Part shown: positions 16,023-25,034 of the stretch, piece after piece | How positions within the stretch are numbered: position 1 is the stretch's first letter | How the letters are laid out: every line of letters starts with the position of its first letter | Source of the DNA: Chthonomonadales bacterium | Lineage (GTDB): Bacteria; Armatimonadota; Chthonomonadetes; Chthonomonadales; CAJBBX01 | Length of the DNA: 39,863 bases | NCBI GenBank assembly: GCA_020849275.1 | Contig: JADLGO010000038.1 | Coordinates: forward strand, 1 to 39,863 | Direction of reading: 5' to 3' | Translations under genes and position numbers: made by a program | Notes under the pieces: generated by a model | Databases searched by the model: none | Told to the model about the DNA's origin: nothing | What the model saw: only the letters and a program-made list of their open reading frames with translations

Positions 16023-17267
16023 ATTACGTACATCGGTCGAGGCGCGGCCCTTGCGGTCCTCGCCGCCCTGCTCGCCGCGGCCGCGGGGCAGGATGCCGCC
16101 GCGCCGACGCCGCCACCGCGCTACGCGGCGCTGTATGCTTCGCTGGAAGAGCGCCTGGCCGCCTTCGAGCGGCGGCTGCCTGCCAGGTCCGGCGAAGGCG
16201 CTCCCCTGTTCGGCGCGGAGCTCCTGACGGCCAACGGCAACCGCGGCGACCCGCTGCTCGACGCCCGCGCGCTTCGGGGCGTGACGACGGAGATGGACCG
16301 CCTGAAAGCCCTCGGCGTGCAGGCGGTCACCGTGGCGGTGCCGTTCCCCATCCTCTACCTACCGTACCACGAGTCGCGCGGCAACGGTGGGGCGGCCGAG
16401 CGCTACGCCGCCTTCTACGGCCGCCTTCGCGACGAGGCCCGGGCTCGCGGCCTCAAGATCATCGCGGAGACCGGCGCGGTCTTCCCGAGCGCCGACTACT
16501 CGGGACCCGGCTGGCGCGGCGTCGCGGCGTACTACCGCGGCCTCTCGCCCGAGCGGTTCGTAGCCGGCTACGCGGCGAACGCCGCGCGGGCGGCCGAGAC
16601 GCTGCGCCCCGCGTTCATCAGCGTGGGAGCTGAGCCGGACACCGGAGCGCGCATCGTGCGGCAGCCGCTCGGCACGCCGGAGGCGTTCGCGGGGCTCGTG
16701 GGCGCTGCGGCGCGCGCCGTGAAGGCGCGCAAGCTGCCGGCGACCCGCGTGGGCGCGGGCGTGGGCTCGTGGCAGGCCGACTGGCAGGCCTACGTCCGCC
16801 GGATCCTGGCCGAGCCGATCGACTACGTCGACATCCACGTCTACCCGATCAACCGCGACTTCCTCCCACGCTGCCTGGAGATCGCCGCGATGGCGCGCGC
16901 GGCGGGCAGGCCGAGCGCCATCAGCGAGGCGTGGCTCCTGAAGGCCACCGACGCCGAGCTCGCGCACATCGACGCGGCCTCCGACTCAGCCGTCTTCTCC
17001 CGGGATGTCTACGCCTTCTGGGTGCCGCTCGATTCCCGGTTCCTGCGCGACCTGGTCCGCTTCGCGCGCTCCAAGAGGCTCTTGTTCCTCTCGCCCTTCT
17101 GGTCGAAGTGCTTCCACGCCTACCTGCCCTGGGACGAGGCGACGGACCGGCTGGCGCCGGGCGCGCGAAGCGCGGCCCACCTGCGACTCGTGGCGCGGGC
17201 GATCGCGGCCGGCCGCACGACGGCGACCGGCCGCGCCTACCGGGCGGCCATCACGCGCCGCCCCTGA
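16023..17267 (+). CDS. Secreted TIM-barrel-like protein, probable clan GH-A glycosidase; ATT start
   Basis: 414 residues if translation begins at ATT 16023. That codon is preceded at five bases by GAGGAGG and opens a signal peptide (ALAVLAALLAAAAGQDA), and the codons stay coding-like to the next start. There is no ATG, GTG or TTG in frame between 16023 and the GTG at 16281, which would give a 328-residue product without its leader. The mature protein has the layout of clan GH-A: a beta-4-like glutamate in FISVGAEPDTG, VDIHVYPIN, and a second glutamate in AISEAWLL as candidate acid/base and nucleophile. Sequence similarity to a named GH family was not established. A hairpin follows the stop. 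Confidence 0.78.
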   Translation: MTYIGRGAALAVLAALLAAAAGQDAAAPTPPPRYAALYASLEERLAAFERRLPARSGEGAPLFGAELLTANGNRGDPLLDARALRGVTTEMDRLKALGVQAVTVAVPFPILYLPYHESRGNGGAAERYAAFYGRLRDEARARGLKIIAETGAVFPSADYSGPGWRGVAAYYRGLSPERFVAGYAANAARAAETLRPAFISVGAEPDTGARIVRQPLGTPEAFAGLVGAAARAVKARKLPATRVGAGVGSWQADWQAYVRRILAEPIDYVDIHVYPINRDFLPRCLEIAAMARAAGRPSAISEAWLLKATDAELAHIDAASDSAVFSRDVYAFWVPLDSRFLRDLVRFARSKRLLFLSPFWSKCFHAYLPWDEATDRLAPGARSAAHLRLVARAIAAGRTTATGRAYRAAITRRP

Positions 17268-17282
17268 GCCGCGGGGCGGCTC
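17266..17282 (+). terminator. Hairpin at the stop codon of the GH-A-like gene
   Basis: GAGCCGC (17266-17272) pairs with GCGGCTC (17276-17282) around three G's, with the stem beginning within the stop codon. It lacks a U-run. The downstream bases 17288-17318 are rich in ACCACGGAGAC-type repeats, often seen between genes in this kind of genome. Confidence 0.45.
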
Positions 17283-17370
17283 GCACCAAGGAGGACGCGG
17301 AGACCACGGAGACGAGACGACGGTGGCGAGCCGGCAACGCCCGTGCCGACGAGCGCGGCCGGCTCCGTCG

Positions 17371-18489
17371 CTATTGCGGCGGCGGGATCGGCAGCTCCGG
17401 CCGCAGCGTCACGCGGATGGCGCCCGGATCTGCGCCGACCTGGACGCACAGGTCGCACAGCCGGGCCAGGATGTCCAGCGCGCTGCGGTTCAGTTCCACG
17501 TACAACGTCGTGCCGTTCCACGTGACCGCTCGTGGCGTTCGCATCGGCCCGGCAGCGTGCGAGGGCTTGGTGTTCAGGAAGTACGTTTGCCGCGCCCGCG
17601 GGGAGCCGAACGGCAGCGGCGGCAGGTTGCGCCTCGCAGCCAGCCACTCGATAACCGTCATCGCGACCTGAGCCCACGTGTTAACTTCGGCCGGCTCCGC
17701 GCCCGGAATCAGGATGGCGCTGGGTCGGCTGCCCGTAACGCTCGCAGCGGCCTCGCGGCGCAGGTAGTCGAGCGGGTAGCCCTCGTCAGGCGCGGGAGCG
17801 CTGCCGGTGTCGTCGGAGCTCGCGGGCCGAATCGTCTCGGGTTCGGGTGCGCGAGCGGCGGGCGCGGGAGGCGCGGCCACCAGGCCGGCGAGGCAGCACG
17901 CGACCACCGGCCTGGGCACCTCGGCGAGGCCGTCGACCTGGCGCAGGGCCGTCCATACGACCCGCACGGCATCGCTGTTCGCGTCCACGAACTGCGCCCG
18001 CAGCGCGGCCGACACGCGCACTTCGTCGGCGTACGCCGCCAGTCCACCGGATGTCACGCTCGCGCGCGACAGCGCATCCAGCAGGCCGCGGAACTCGGCA
18101 CTGTCGGCGAGAGGAACGCACGTCGCCAGCTTCCGCGCGGCCGTGCCCTGGACGCGGTTGTCGTAGAGCCGCCATTCCGCCCCGTTCGTGAGCACGACCC
18201 AGCGGCGCCCGTTCTGGTTGGCGTAGTTGATCGCCTGCTGTGCGTGGCGCTCATCCAGAGCGCTCGTCCAGGCCTTGGCCTCCAGGAACCAGGTGTGCGG
18301 CGTCTCGGGCAGCAGCGTGTAGTCGGGGAACTGGGAGTTCTGGTCGGCGATGCGCGACACGATCTCCCGGCGCTGATAGCCGGCCGCGAGCAGCAGGGGG
18401 TAGATGATCCACTCGCACGTGGTCGACTCGTTCGGAGGCGGTGGATCCGCGTCCGCCAGCGCCTGCGCGATCGCCTCCGCAATCGACAT
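17371..18489 (-). CDS. HsdR_N-type nuclease-domain protein
   Basis: 372 residues from the ATG at 18489, preceded by AAGGAGGAG. Residues about 20-130 match the type I restriction HsdR N-terminal fold: Glu21, Pro55-Asp56 (QFPDYTLL), then Glu70-x-Lys72 (FLEAKAW), and later YANQNGRRWVVLTNGAEWRLYDN. These are the PD-(D/E)xK residues. No helicase follows, unlike HsdR itself. A Pro/Ala-rich linker near 215-240 leads to a C-terminal domain of about 110 residues that I do not recognise. It is 91 bases after the GH42-like gene on the same strand. Possible roles are DNA defence or a stand-alone modified-DNA nuclease. Confidence 0.8.
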   Translation of the reverse strand: MSIAEAIAQALADADPPPPNESTTCEWIIYPLLLAAGYQRREIVSRIADQNSQFPDYTLLPETPHTWFLEAKAWTSALDERHAQQAINYANQNGRRWVVLTNGAEWRLYDNRVQGTAARKLATCVPLADSAEFRGLLDALSRASVTSGGLAAYADEVRVSAALRAQFVDANSDAVRVVWTALRQVDGLAEVPRPVVACCLAGLVAAPPAPAARAPEPETIRPASSDDTGSAPAPDEGYPLDYLRREAAASVTGSRPSAILIPGAEPAEVNTWAQVAMTVIEWLAARRNLPPLPFGSPRARQTYFLNTKPSHAAGPMRTPRAVTWNGTTLYVELNRSALDILARLCDLCVQVGADPGAIRVTLRPELPIPPPQ

Positions 18490-18580
18490 GGGCCGCTCCT
18501 CCTTGCGCATTGCGCTGATCCCCCGTTCGCCCGCGGCCAGCGCCGCTCCTCCCGGCACGCACCCTGAGCCGCGCGGCGGA

Positions 18581-21500
18581 TCAGCCCCTCCGGCGCAGGG
18601 CGAACAGCCGCGTCTGGCCGAGCGCGAACGGGCAAGGCATCTCCACGCCCTCGCCGCGCCAGCCGTCGAACAGGTCCGTGGCCTCCACCGCCTCCGGCCA
18701 TCGCAGCGTCACCGTTCCCGCCGCGGGGGCCGTCACCGCCGCCAGCCCGCGCGCGGCGTGGACGAAGCACTCCGCCGGCGCGTAGCAGTGCACGCCGGCC
18801 GACTCGACCCAGCGGCGCAGCAGCGGCGTTGATGCCACGGGCGCCCCGAACCACAGCAGTCGGCCGCCGGCGGCGAGCGGGCGTTCGGCGCCGGCCGCTT
18901 CGCCATCCGCGTAGCGCGGGAAGCCCGTCCCCTCCACGAAGGCGCGCGGACGCAGCGGAGGGAGCGTGGCCACCGTCGCGCCCGCGGCATCCAGCAGAGT
19001 CGTGCGCTCGCCGGGCTCGGCCCCCAGGCGAATCGGCAGGCCCAGCAGCCGCGCCGGCCCCTGCGGGTCCCAGCGCCCGACGCGGCGGTCCACCATGCCC
19101 ACCGGGCCGCACACCACCACGGTGCGCCCGCCACGCTCCAGTAGCTCGTGCAGCTTCCCCAGAGCCTCTGGCCGGGCGGCGGGCGCCCACGGCACCACCA
19201 CGAGCCGGATGCGCCGTGGGAGTCGGGCGGCGTCGGAGAGCAGCCACACGCCAACGGGCGCGCCGGACCGCCCGAGCGCCCGCAGCATGGCCTTGTTCGC
19301 CGCGGCGAGCACGGTGGACTCCGGCGGAGTCCACGCGAACGAGGCGTCGTCGACCAGGAACGCTATCTCCTCCACCGGCGCGCGATCGAGGTCGAGCGCG
19401 CGCGTCAGCGCGGCGGCCTGGCGGGCGAAGTCGGCCTGCAGGCCGGCGTCGTGGTGCCAGCTCGCCGCCAGCGAGAACTTCTGCGCCATGGCGCCGTGGA
19501 CGGCGTCGTTGGCGCACTCGCGGCGGTGCATCGAGATGGCGCCTTCGCGCGGGTTCGCGGGGTCGTAGAGCGTGTGCCAGAGGATGGGGTGCAGCCACGA
19601 AAACAGGTCGTTCTCGTTGCAGTAGAGCTTGTCGGCGGCCAGGATGCTCTCGGTGGCCGACACGTAGGGATTGTAGCCGGAGCCCAGGTCGCGGTAGTCG
19701 AGCAGCGGGATTCCGGCAAGCAGGTCCACATTGGGGTCATCGAGGATGCGGCGCAAGCCGAAGTGGCCTGAGAGCGCCTGCCGCGGCTCCCCCGCGAGCT
19801 GCACCACGTAGCCGTAGAAGGCGCCCACCAGACTGCGGCCGGCCGTCTCGTCCTTGACGACTCGGGCGAACCAGCCGATGGTCTCGGCGGTGCGCTCGTT
19901 CAGGTACTCGTGGTAGGATGCGGCCGCGCGGCCGTCGTCGTCGTCCGGGTAGACGTCGTGGCCGTGGCGAAGGCGGGCGGAGGCGGGCGGCACTGCAGCG
20001 CCGAGCCCGGCCGCCTGCGGGTGCCCGGCGACCCAGCGCGCGTAGTCGGCCCGAGCGACCTCGCCGTAGTCGGCCAGCATCCCGTCGTTGCAGCCCCAGG
20101 CAAACCACTCCTCGGTCACCTCGCACATGAGCCAGAAGCCGGCTAGCCTCGACGCCCACGGCTGCGCCTTGCAGTGGCGGATCAGGGCGCGCAGGGCGCG
20201 CTCCTGGTCGCGTCGCCAGGCCGCCGAGGCGATGGAGACGGCCGGCGTGCCCGTCTCCTCCCAGGCCACGGCGCCGGAATCCGTGGCGACGCGCGCCAGG
20301 TCGCCGGGGTGCGCCGCCGTCCAGAAGGCCGGCAGCGCCAGCGACACGCGCAGGCAGAGCGCCGCCCGCGGGTTGGCCTGAAGCGAGAAGGCGACGCGCT
20401 CGTCGACCTCACCGAAGTCGAACACGTCGGGCGCCACCCAGGTCGGCTCCGCCACGTTGTGGACGTGCCGGCCAGCGCTGACCGGCACGCAGAACACTGT
20501 GGCGCCGGACGCGCCGAACTCCGCCACGTTGCCCGGCTGGTAGTCGTAGGATGCATAGCCCTGCCAGGCGAAGGGCCGGCCATCCAGGAAGCACGCGGGT
20601 CGGCCGCGGTGGCGGCGACGGAGCGCGCGGGCCAGGCCGGGCCGGCGCTCGTTGCTCACGCGCAGCCTTCCCTCCGCGCCCGCTACGCGGTAGCCTCCCG
20701 CCACCAGGCCCGCCACGTAGTCGCCGGCAGGAAGATACCAGGGCACGGTCGCGCGGACGGCGCAGCCGCCGGTGGTGAGCGCCGCGCGCTCGGTCTCCGT
20801 CAGGCGCACCCGCCACAGCACGCGCTCGGCTCGCCGCACCTCCAGGTCGCACGCTCTTCCGGCCAGGTCACCCTCCGCCCGTGCGCGCAGGCTCACTGCG
20901 CCGCCCGCCGTCGCCGCACCGGGCACTTCCAGCGCGGCGCAGCGAAGGCTCTGCGCCGGCGCGTAGTGCACCGTGAAGGCGCGCAGCACGAGGTCGCAGG
21001 CCGTCTCCGCCGGAACGCCTTCCACTGCCAGCCTCTGCCCGAAGAAGGGGCAGCGGGGCGCGCGGACCGTTCGAGCGCCGTCGGCGGGGGCCGCGCCGGA
21101 CATCTCGAAGCGCAGCACACGATCCTCGCCTGGCCCCAGTCTCTGCGTGGGCCCGAGCCGCCACCCGATGGCCGTGCTCTCGCGCACGGGCTCCCAGGTG
21201 AGCTCGTCCAGCAGAAGGAAGAGGCCCACCGGAACGGCGCCCGCGTTGCGCACGCGCAGCGAAATGGCCGACGGCAGTTGCCGGATCTTCTCGCCGATGA
21301 CGAGCGAGGCGATGGCCGGCCGGCGGCTGCGCCAGCGCCACCGGCAGCCGCCGCCGGGCGCCGGCTCCAGCGCGGACTCGGAGTAGACCGCCGAGCGCGT
21401 GCGCGGATCGGGGGCGAGATGCACGCCCGCCAGCGTCTCGAACGCGCCGCGCACATCCTCGGCGGGGCGCGAGAACGCGTCGTCGGGATACGGCCCGAGC

Positions 21501-21613
21501 GCCGCGTCCCCGGCGGCCTCGGCCGGCAGGGCGCGCGACCGGCCCGCGGCGGCGAGCGCCGCCGTGCCGGCCGCGCCGCGGAGCAGGTTGCGGCGGGTCA
21601 AGGGTGCCTTCAA
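18581..21613 (-). CDS. Tat-exported GH42-like glycoside hydrolase
   Basis: 1010 residues from the TTG at 21613, preceded by AAAGGA; no ATG in frame fits, and the open frame upstream to 21685 lies in the gap region. The N-terminus LTRRNLLRGAAGTAALAAAG is a twin-arginine signal. An N-terminal beta-sandwich region (about 60-330) precedes a TIM-barrel-like domain (about 345-750) with GYASYDYQPGNVAEFG and FWLMCEVTEEWFAWG, where a glutamate sits in place of the GH42 acid/base Asn-Glu pair. The C-terminal part (about 750-960) resembles the trimerisation/GATase-like domain of GH42 enzymes. It is 25 bases from the histidine kinase gene upstream. Substrate unknown; secreted glycan hydrolysis is inferred. 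Confidence 0.75.
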   Translation of the reverse strand: MKAPLTRRNLLRGAAGTAALAAAGRSRALPAEAAGDAALGPYPDDAFSRPAEDVRGAFETLAGVHLAPDPRTRSAVYSESALEPAPGGGCRWRWRSRRPAIASLVIGEKIRQLPSAISLRVRNAGAVPVGLFLLLDELTWEPVRESTAIGWRLGPTQRLGPGEDRVLRFEMSGAAPADGARTVRAPRCPFFGQRLAVEGVPAETACDLVLRAFTVHYAPAQSLRCAALEVPGAATAGGAVSLRARAEGDLAGRACDLEVRRAERVLWRVRLTETERAALTTGGCAVRATVPWYLPAGDYVAGLVAGGYRVAGAEGRLRVSNERRPGLARALRRRHRGRPACFLDGRPFAWQGYASYDYQPGNVAEFGASGATVFCVPVSAGRHVHNVAEPTWVAPDVFDFGEVDERVAFSLQANPRAALCLRVSLALPAFWTAAHPGDLARVATDSGAVAWEETGTPAVSIASAAWRRDQERALRALIRHCKAQPWASRLAGFWLMCEVTEEWFAWGCNDGMLADYGEVARADYARWVAGHPQAAGLGAAVPPASARLRHGHDVYPDDDDGRAAASYHEYLNERTAETIGWFARVVKDETAGRSLVGAFYGYVVQLAGEPRQALSGHFGLRRILDDPNVDLLAGIPLLDYRDLGSGYNPYVSATESILAADKLYCNENDLFSWLHPILWHTLYDPANPREGAISMHRRECANDAVHGAMAQKFSLAASWHHDAGLQADFARQAAALTRALDLDRAPVEEIAFLVDDASFAWTPPESTVLAAANKAMLRALGRSGAPVGVWLLSDAARLPRRIRLVVVPWAPAARPEALGKLHELLERGGRTVVVCGPVGMVDRRVGRWDPQGPARLLGLPIRLGAEPGERTTLLDAAGATVATLPPLRPRAFVEGTGFPRYADGEAAGAERPLAAGGRLLWFGAPVASTPLLRRWVESAGVHCYAPAECFVHAARGLAAVTAPAAGTVTLRWPEAVEATDLFDGWRGEGVEMPCPFALGQTRLFALRRRG

Positions 21614-21638
21614 CGCGTTCCTTTCGAGGAGGCGCGAA

Positions 21639-23678
21639 CTAGGGTGGCTCGGAGCGCCCGAACAGGTCGCGCACCCTGCGGGCAAGCGCCGCTGGCGTGA
21701 ACGGCTTGGCGAGCAGGTCCCAGGGCCGCTCAGCGTCGGCGCTCTCCGCCTCTGTGTAGCCGCTCATCAGCAGTATACGCACCTCCGGCACGCGCTCCCG
21801 CACCGCGGCGGCGAGCTCTCGGCCATCCATGCCGGGCATCGCGATGTCGGTCAGCAGGAGGTCCACCGGGCTGCCCTCAGCATCGAGGAGCTTGAGCGCC
21901 TCGGCGCCGTCGCGCGCGGCCAGCACGCGGTAGCCCTGCGCTTCGAGCGCGACGCGAGCGACCTCGCGCACCATCGGCTCGTCCTCGGCCAGCAGGATCG
22001 TGGGCCGGTCCCCAGGCTCCGGCCGGGCGGCGGTGTGCACGACCGCCGTCGATTGCGCGGCGAGGTTCGGCAGATAGACCCGAAAGGTGCTGCCCGCGCC
22101 GGGCTCGCTGTCGACGCGAATGCAACCTCCCGCCTGCTCGACGATGCCCTGGCAGGTCGGGAGCCCCAGACCCCTGCCCGGAGAGACGCCCCGGGTGGTG
22201 AAGAACGGCTCGAAGATGCGCGCTCGAGTGGGTCCGTCCATGCCGTCGCCCGTATCGCTGACGGCCAGCAACACCCACGAGCCGGCGGGCGCGTCGCCAA
22301 CGCCCGAGGAGGTCAGCGTCCGCGTCTCCACGGTGAGCGTTCCGCCGTCGGGCATGGCGTCGCGCGCGTTAACCACCAGGTTGATGATCACCTGCTCCAT
22401 CTGCGCGCGGTCGACGCGGACGACGGGCTGGTGGGCGCTTGGGAGCAGGTGCAGGCGCACGGAATCGCCCGTGAGCGAGCGCAGCAGCTTTGCCATCGAC
22501 GCGAGGAGCGTGCGGAGGTCGAGGTCCTCGGGCTGCACCGACTGCTTACGGGCGAAGGCGAGAAGCTGACCGGTCAGCGCGGCGGCCCTCTCGGCGGCGC
22601 GCTCGATCTGGTCCAGGCACCCCAGGAGACCGGGCGTGAGGCCGGGCTCCGCGCGGGCCAGGTCGACGTTGCCCAACACGCCGGTGAGCAGGCTGTTGAA
22701 GTCGTGGGCGATGCCGCCGGCCAGCCGGCCAATGGCCTCCGCCATCCGTGCCTGGTGTGTCTGCGCCTCGAGCTGCTTGCGCTCGGTCACGTCGCGCACC
22801 AGCGCCTGCACGCGCCTTGCGCTCCCATAGCGGATCGGCTGCAGGACGACGTCGGCCTCGAAAGGCGTGCCGTCGAGGCGCTGATGGCGCCACTCCACGT
22901 GCCTGGGCTCGGCGGCGCTGAGGTTCTGGAGGCATGCCGCCGCCGCGCTCCCCGATTCCCGGCCGTCGGGCTGCACCGGCGGGGAGATCTCGGCGACGGT
23001 CCGGCCGATCAACTGCTCGCGCGTGGCGGCGAACACTAGCAGAGCGCGGTGGTTGCAGTCGGCGACGGTCACGCCATCCAGGATGACCACTGCGTCGCCC
23101 GCCGACTCGAAGAGGGCCCGGAAGCGCCCCTCGCTCTCACACAGCGCCTCCTGCGCGCGCCTGCGGACCGTGATGTCGCGCAGAACGCCGAACGCGCCAA
23201 CCATGGCGCCTTCGGCATCACGCACGGGGATGGACGAGTCCGAAAGCCAGAGCTCGCGTCCGGTCCGCGTGCGAACGCGGTACTCGGCCGACCAGGCGGG
23301 CAGATCGCCGGCCTCCATGCGCCGGGAGGCCTCGGCGCGGCTCAGGCCCTCGGCGCTTCCGAAGAGCACCACATCCTGGATGAGCGTCTGCCAGTCGACG
23401 GGCCGAATGCTGGCGGCGCCAATGTCGGTCAGCGCGCCGATGCGCTCGTCGATGAAGCGGTAGCACTCCGCAGTGTAGTCGTGGTAATAGACGACATCAC
23501 CGGTCTGAGCCGCCAGGCGCTCGTGGAGCCTGGCGCGCTCGGCAAGCGCGGACGCGTCCAGCTCGCCACAGGAGGCGGCGCCGCGGCCGCGCGTCAGGGC
23601 GCTACCCGAGCCCGCGCTGGATGGCAGCTTCCCGTCGGGCTCGGTTTGCTCATCGGCGGAGACCTCGTCCGTCAGCAT
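21639..23678 (-). CDS. Hybrid sensor histidine kinase with two PAS domains and a receiver
   Basis: 679 residues from the ATG at 23678, preceded by GGGAGGT. Domain order: PAS 1 (about 58-175, ending [12 protein letters not shown]), PAS 2 (about 183-300, ending [11 protein letters not shown]), HisKA with phospho-acceptor His325 ([11 protein letters not shown]), HATPase with N-box Asn437 and GRGLGLPT (501-508), and a C-terminal receiver (about 558-675) with Asp611 in [13 protein letters not shown] and Lys658. There is no transmembrane segment, so it senses an internal signal. It is transcribed before the GH42-like gene with a 25-base gap, which suggests co-expression. No separate response regulator is next to it; a phosphorelay to an unlinked partner is likely. 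Confidence 0.93.
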   Translation of the reverse strand: MLTDEVSADEQTEPDGKLPSSAGSGSALTRGRGAASCGELDASALAERARLHERLAAQTGDVVYYHDYTAECYRFIDERIGALTDIGAASIRPVDWQTLIQDVVLFGSAEGLSRAEASRRMEAGDLPAWSAEYRVRTRTGRELWLSDSSIPVRDAEGAMVGAFGVLRDITVRRRAQEALCESEGRFRALFESAGDAVVILDGVTVADCNHRALLVFAATREQLIGRTVAEISPPVQPDGRESGSAAAACLQNLSAAEPRHVEWRHQRLDGTPFEADVVLQPIRYGSARRVQALVRDVTERKQLEAQTHQARMAEAIGRLAGGIAHDFNSLLTGVLGNVDLARAEPGLTPGLLGCLDQIERAAERAAALTGQLLAFARKQSVQPEDLDLRTLLASMAKLLRSLTGDSVRLHLLPSAHQPVVRVDRAQMEQVIINLVVNARDAMPDGGTLTVETRTLTSSGVGDAPAGSWVLLAVSDTGDGMDGPTRARIFEPFFTTRGVSPGRGLGLPTCQGIVEQAGGCIRVDSEPGAGSTFRVYLPNLAAQSTAVVHTAARPEPGDRPTILLAEDEPMVREVARVALEAQGYRVLAARDGAEALKLLDAEGSPVDLLLTDIAMPGMDGRELAAAVRERVPEVRILLMSGYTEAESADAERPWDLLAKPFTPAALARRVRDLFGRSEPP

Positions 23679-23799
23679 GGTGGCTACCTCCCGTCGCCAC
23701 GACCCGCGCGGGCAGGCCCGGCCCGAGGCCACCCCCATCACGCAGCCGCGAACCGGCGCATCGGGGCTGCGCTGACTTCCTATGCGCGCCTGCCCGGGG

Positions 23800-24348
23800 C
23801 TACCCGGCGTCCTCCGCCGGCGCGGCGGGCGTCTCCGACGGCGTCGTCAGCCAGCGCTCGTGCAGAAACACGAGCTGGCCGCCCTTGACGTCGACGGCCA
23901 GCGTGCCCGCGATGATCCCATCGAGCAGCGCGCGGTCCATCTCGTTGCGGGTGGTGCGCTCCTGAAGCTGCTCCCGCTGGGTCTGGAGCTGGCGCGCCGC
24001 CGCCGCGCGCGCGCGCGGCGACTTGGTGGCGCCGCGCGGCGCCCTGCGCCGCACGGACTCGCCGCGAATCGCCTCTGCTTCCGCGCGGGTCGTCTGGGCC
24101 CACGTCACGGCCGTCTGGAGATCGTCCTGCGTGGCGCCTGCCAGCCCGCGCGTCCGCAGGAGGGCCTCCACCACGGCGGCGGTGTCGCCCTTGCCGCGAG
24201 CGGCCGCCTTGCGGGCCTGCTTGGTTCCAGCGCCCGCGGCCCGCCTGCGCCGGGGCGCCGCCGACTCTTCGGCCTGCGCCGTCGGCTCCGGGGGCACCGC
24301 CGCCTCCGCGCCTGTGTCCAGAGCCGTCTCGGCCGCTCTTCTTCGCAT
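23800..24348 (-). CDS. Basic, low-complexity protein of unknown function
   Basis: 182 residues from the ATG at 24348, which has a weak ribosome site (GGAACG). Residues 1-65 are Ala/Arg/Pro-rich and disordered-looking. From about 66 the sequence becomes helical (DTAAVVEALLRTRGLAGATQ) and contains a polar stretch ERTTRNEMDRALLDGIIAGT, then a compact end FLHERWLTTPSE. No motif or family was recognised, and there is no signal peptide. The frame has the G/C-ending codon habit of its neighbours, supporting a real gene. It stands alone 121 bases before the histidine kinase gene. Confidence 0.5.
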   Translation of the reverse strand: MRRRAAETALDTGAEAAVPPEPTAQAEESAAPRRRRAAGAGTKQARKAAARGKGDTAAVVEALLRTRGLAGATQDDLQTAVTWAQTTRAEAEAIRGESVRRRAPRGATKSPRARAAAARQLQTQREQLQERTTRNEMDRALLDGIIAGTLAVDVKGGQLVFLHERWLTTPSETPAAPAEDAG

Positions 24349-25034
24349 GTTTCGTTCCGTTTCTGCGCCGCGCGCAAATCGTCCTGTCAGAAATCGATCG
24401 GCTCTGCGCTGGTTTCGGTGCGCCCGTGCCACCCATCCCGCGCCAGCGGCAGCCTCGCGCGCGAGCCCTCGCCGGGCAGGGTGCCGGGCAGCCATCCGGG
24501 TGCGCATCGGCATCGCCTCCATCGCTCCACGCGTCCGTTCGTCGCATCGTGAGGCCCCGCCACGCGCCTGTTGGACGCTCAACCGCGCGATCCCTCCCCG
24601 ACGGAGCGCCATCGCGGACCATCACTCGTCATGCGGGCCCACGGCGGCCGGACCGAGATCGTTAAACGGCTTGCTCATCGCACCGTCGCCGTCGCGGTTA
24701 CGTTCGGCCAGGGTGCGACCCCGTGAATGCTCGGCAGGGACGTCCGGAGGGCACCCGTGAAGGGGCGGGGCTCCGGCTTCACATGACGCGACCGGTCCCG
24801 CGATTCCCTTGGGGCCGGCGCCGCCTGTCCCGGAGGGGACGTTCGCGGTAGCGTTCGTGTCCAGCGATGCATCTGGAGCCCGCGCCGGGCGAGAGGGCGG
24901 CATGGCGCACGTGGGGTGATCGGTGAAGGCACGCCCGGCGAGCGCGGCCGGTGCGGCGGCCGGCCGGGCCGCTCTGCCCGCGCGCTCCGCGCTGGCCCGA
25001 CCCGGATGCCCGCACGCAGCGCGGAGCGCGCCGA
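24349..25034. other. 686-base intergenic region
   Basis: No frame in this stretch has a convincing start, ribosome site and coding character together; short frames on both strands translate to Pro/Arg-rich sequence typical of random G+C-rich DNA. Its right edge holds the hairpin at 24980-25031 that follows the giant beta-helix gene. I see no tRNA, IS or CRISPR repeat. Confidence 0.5.
24980..25031 (-). terminator. Fourteen-pair hairpin after the beta-helix gene
   Basis: GCGCGCTCCGCGCT (24980-24993) is the perfect reverse complement of AGCGCGGAGCGCGC (25018-25031), with a 24-base loop. It begins four bases beyond the stop codon of the 25035-28580 gene. No U-tract is present. Confidence 0.5.
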
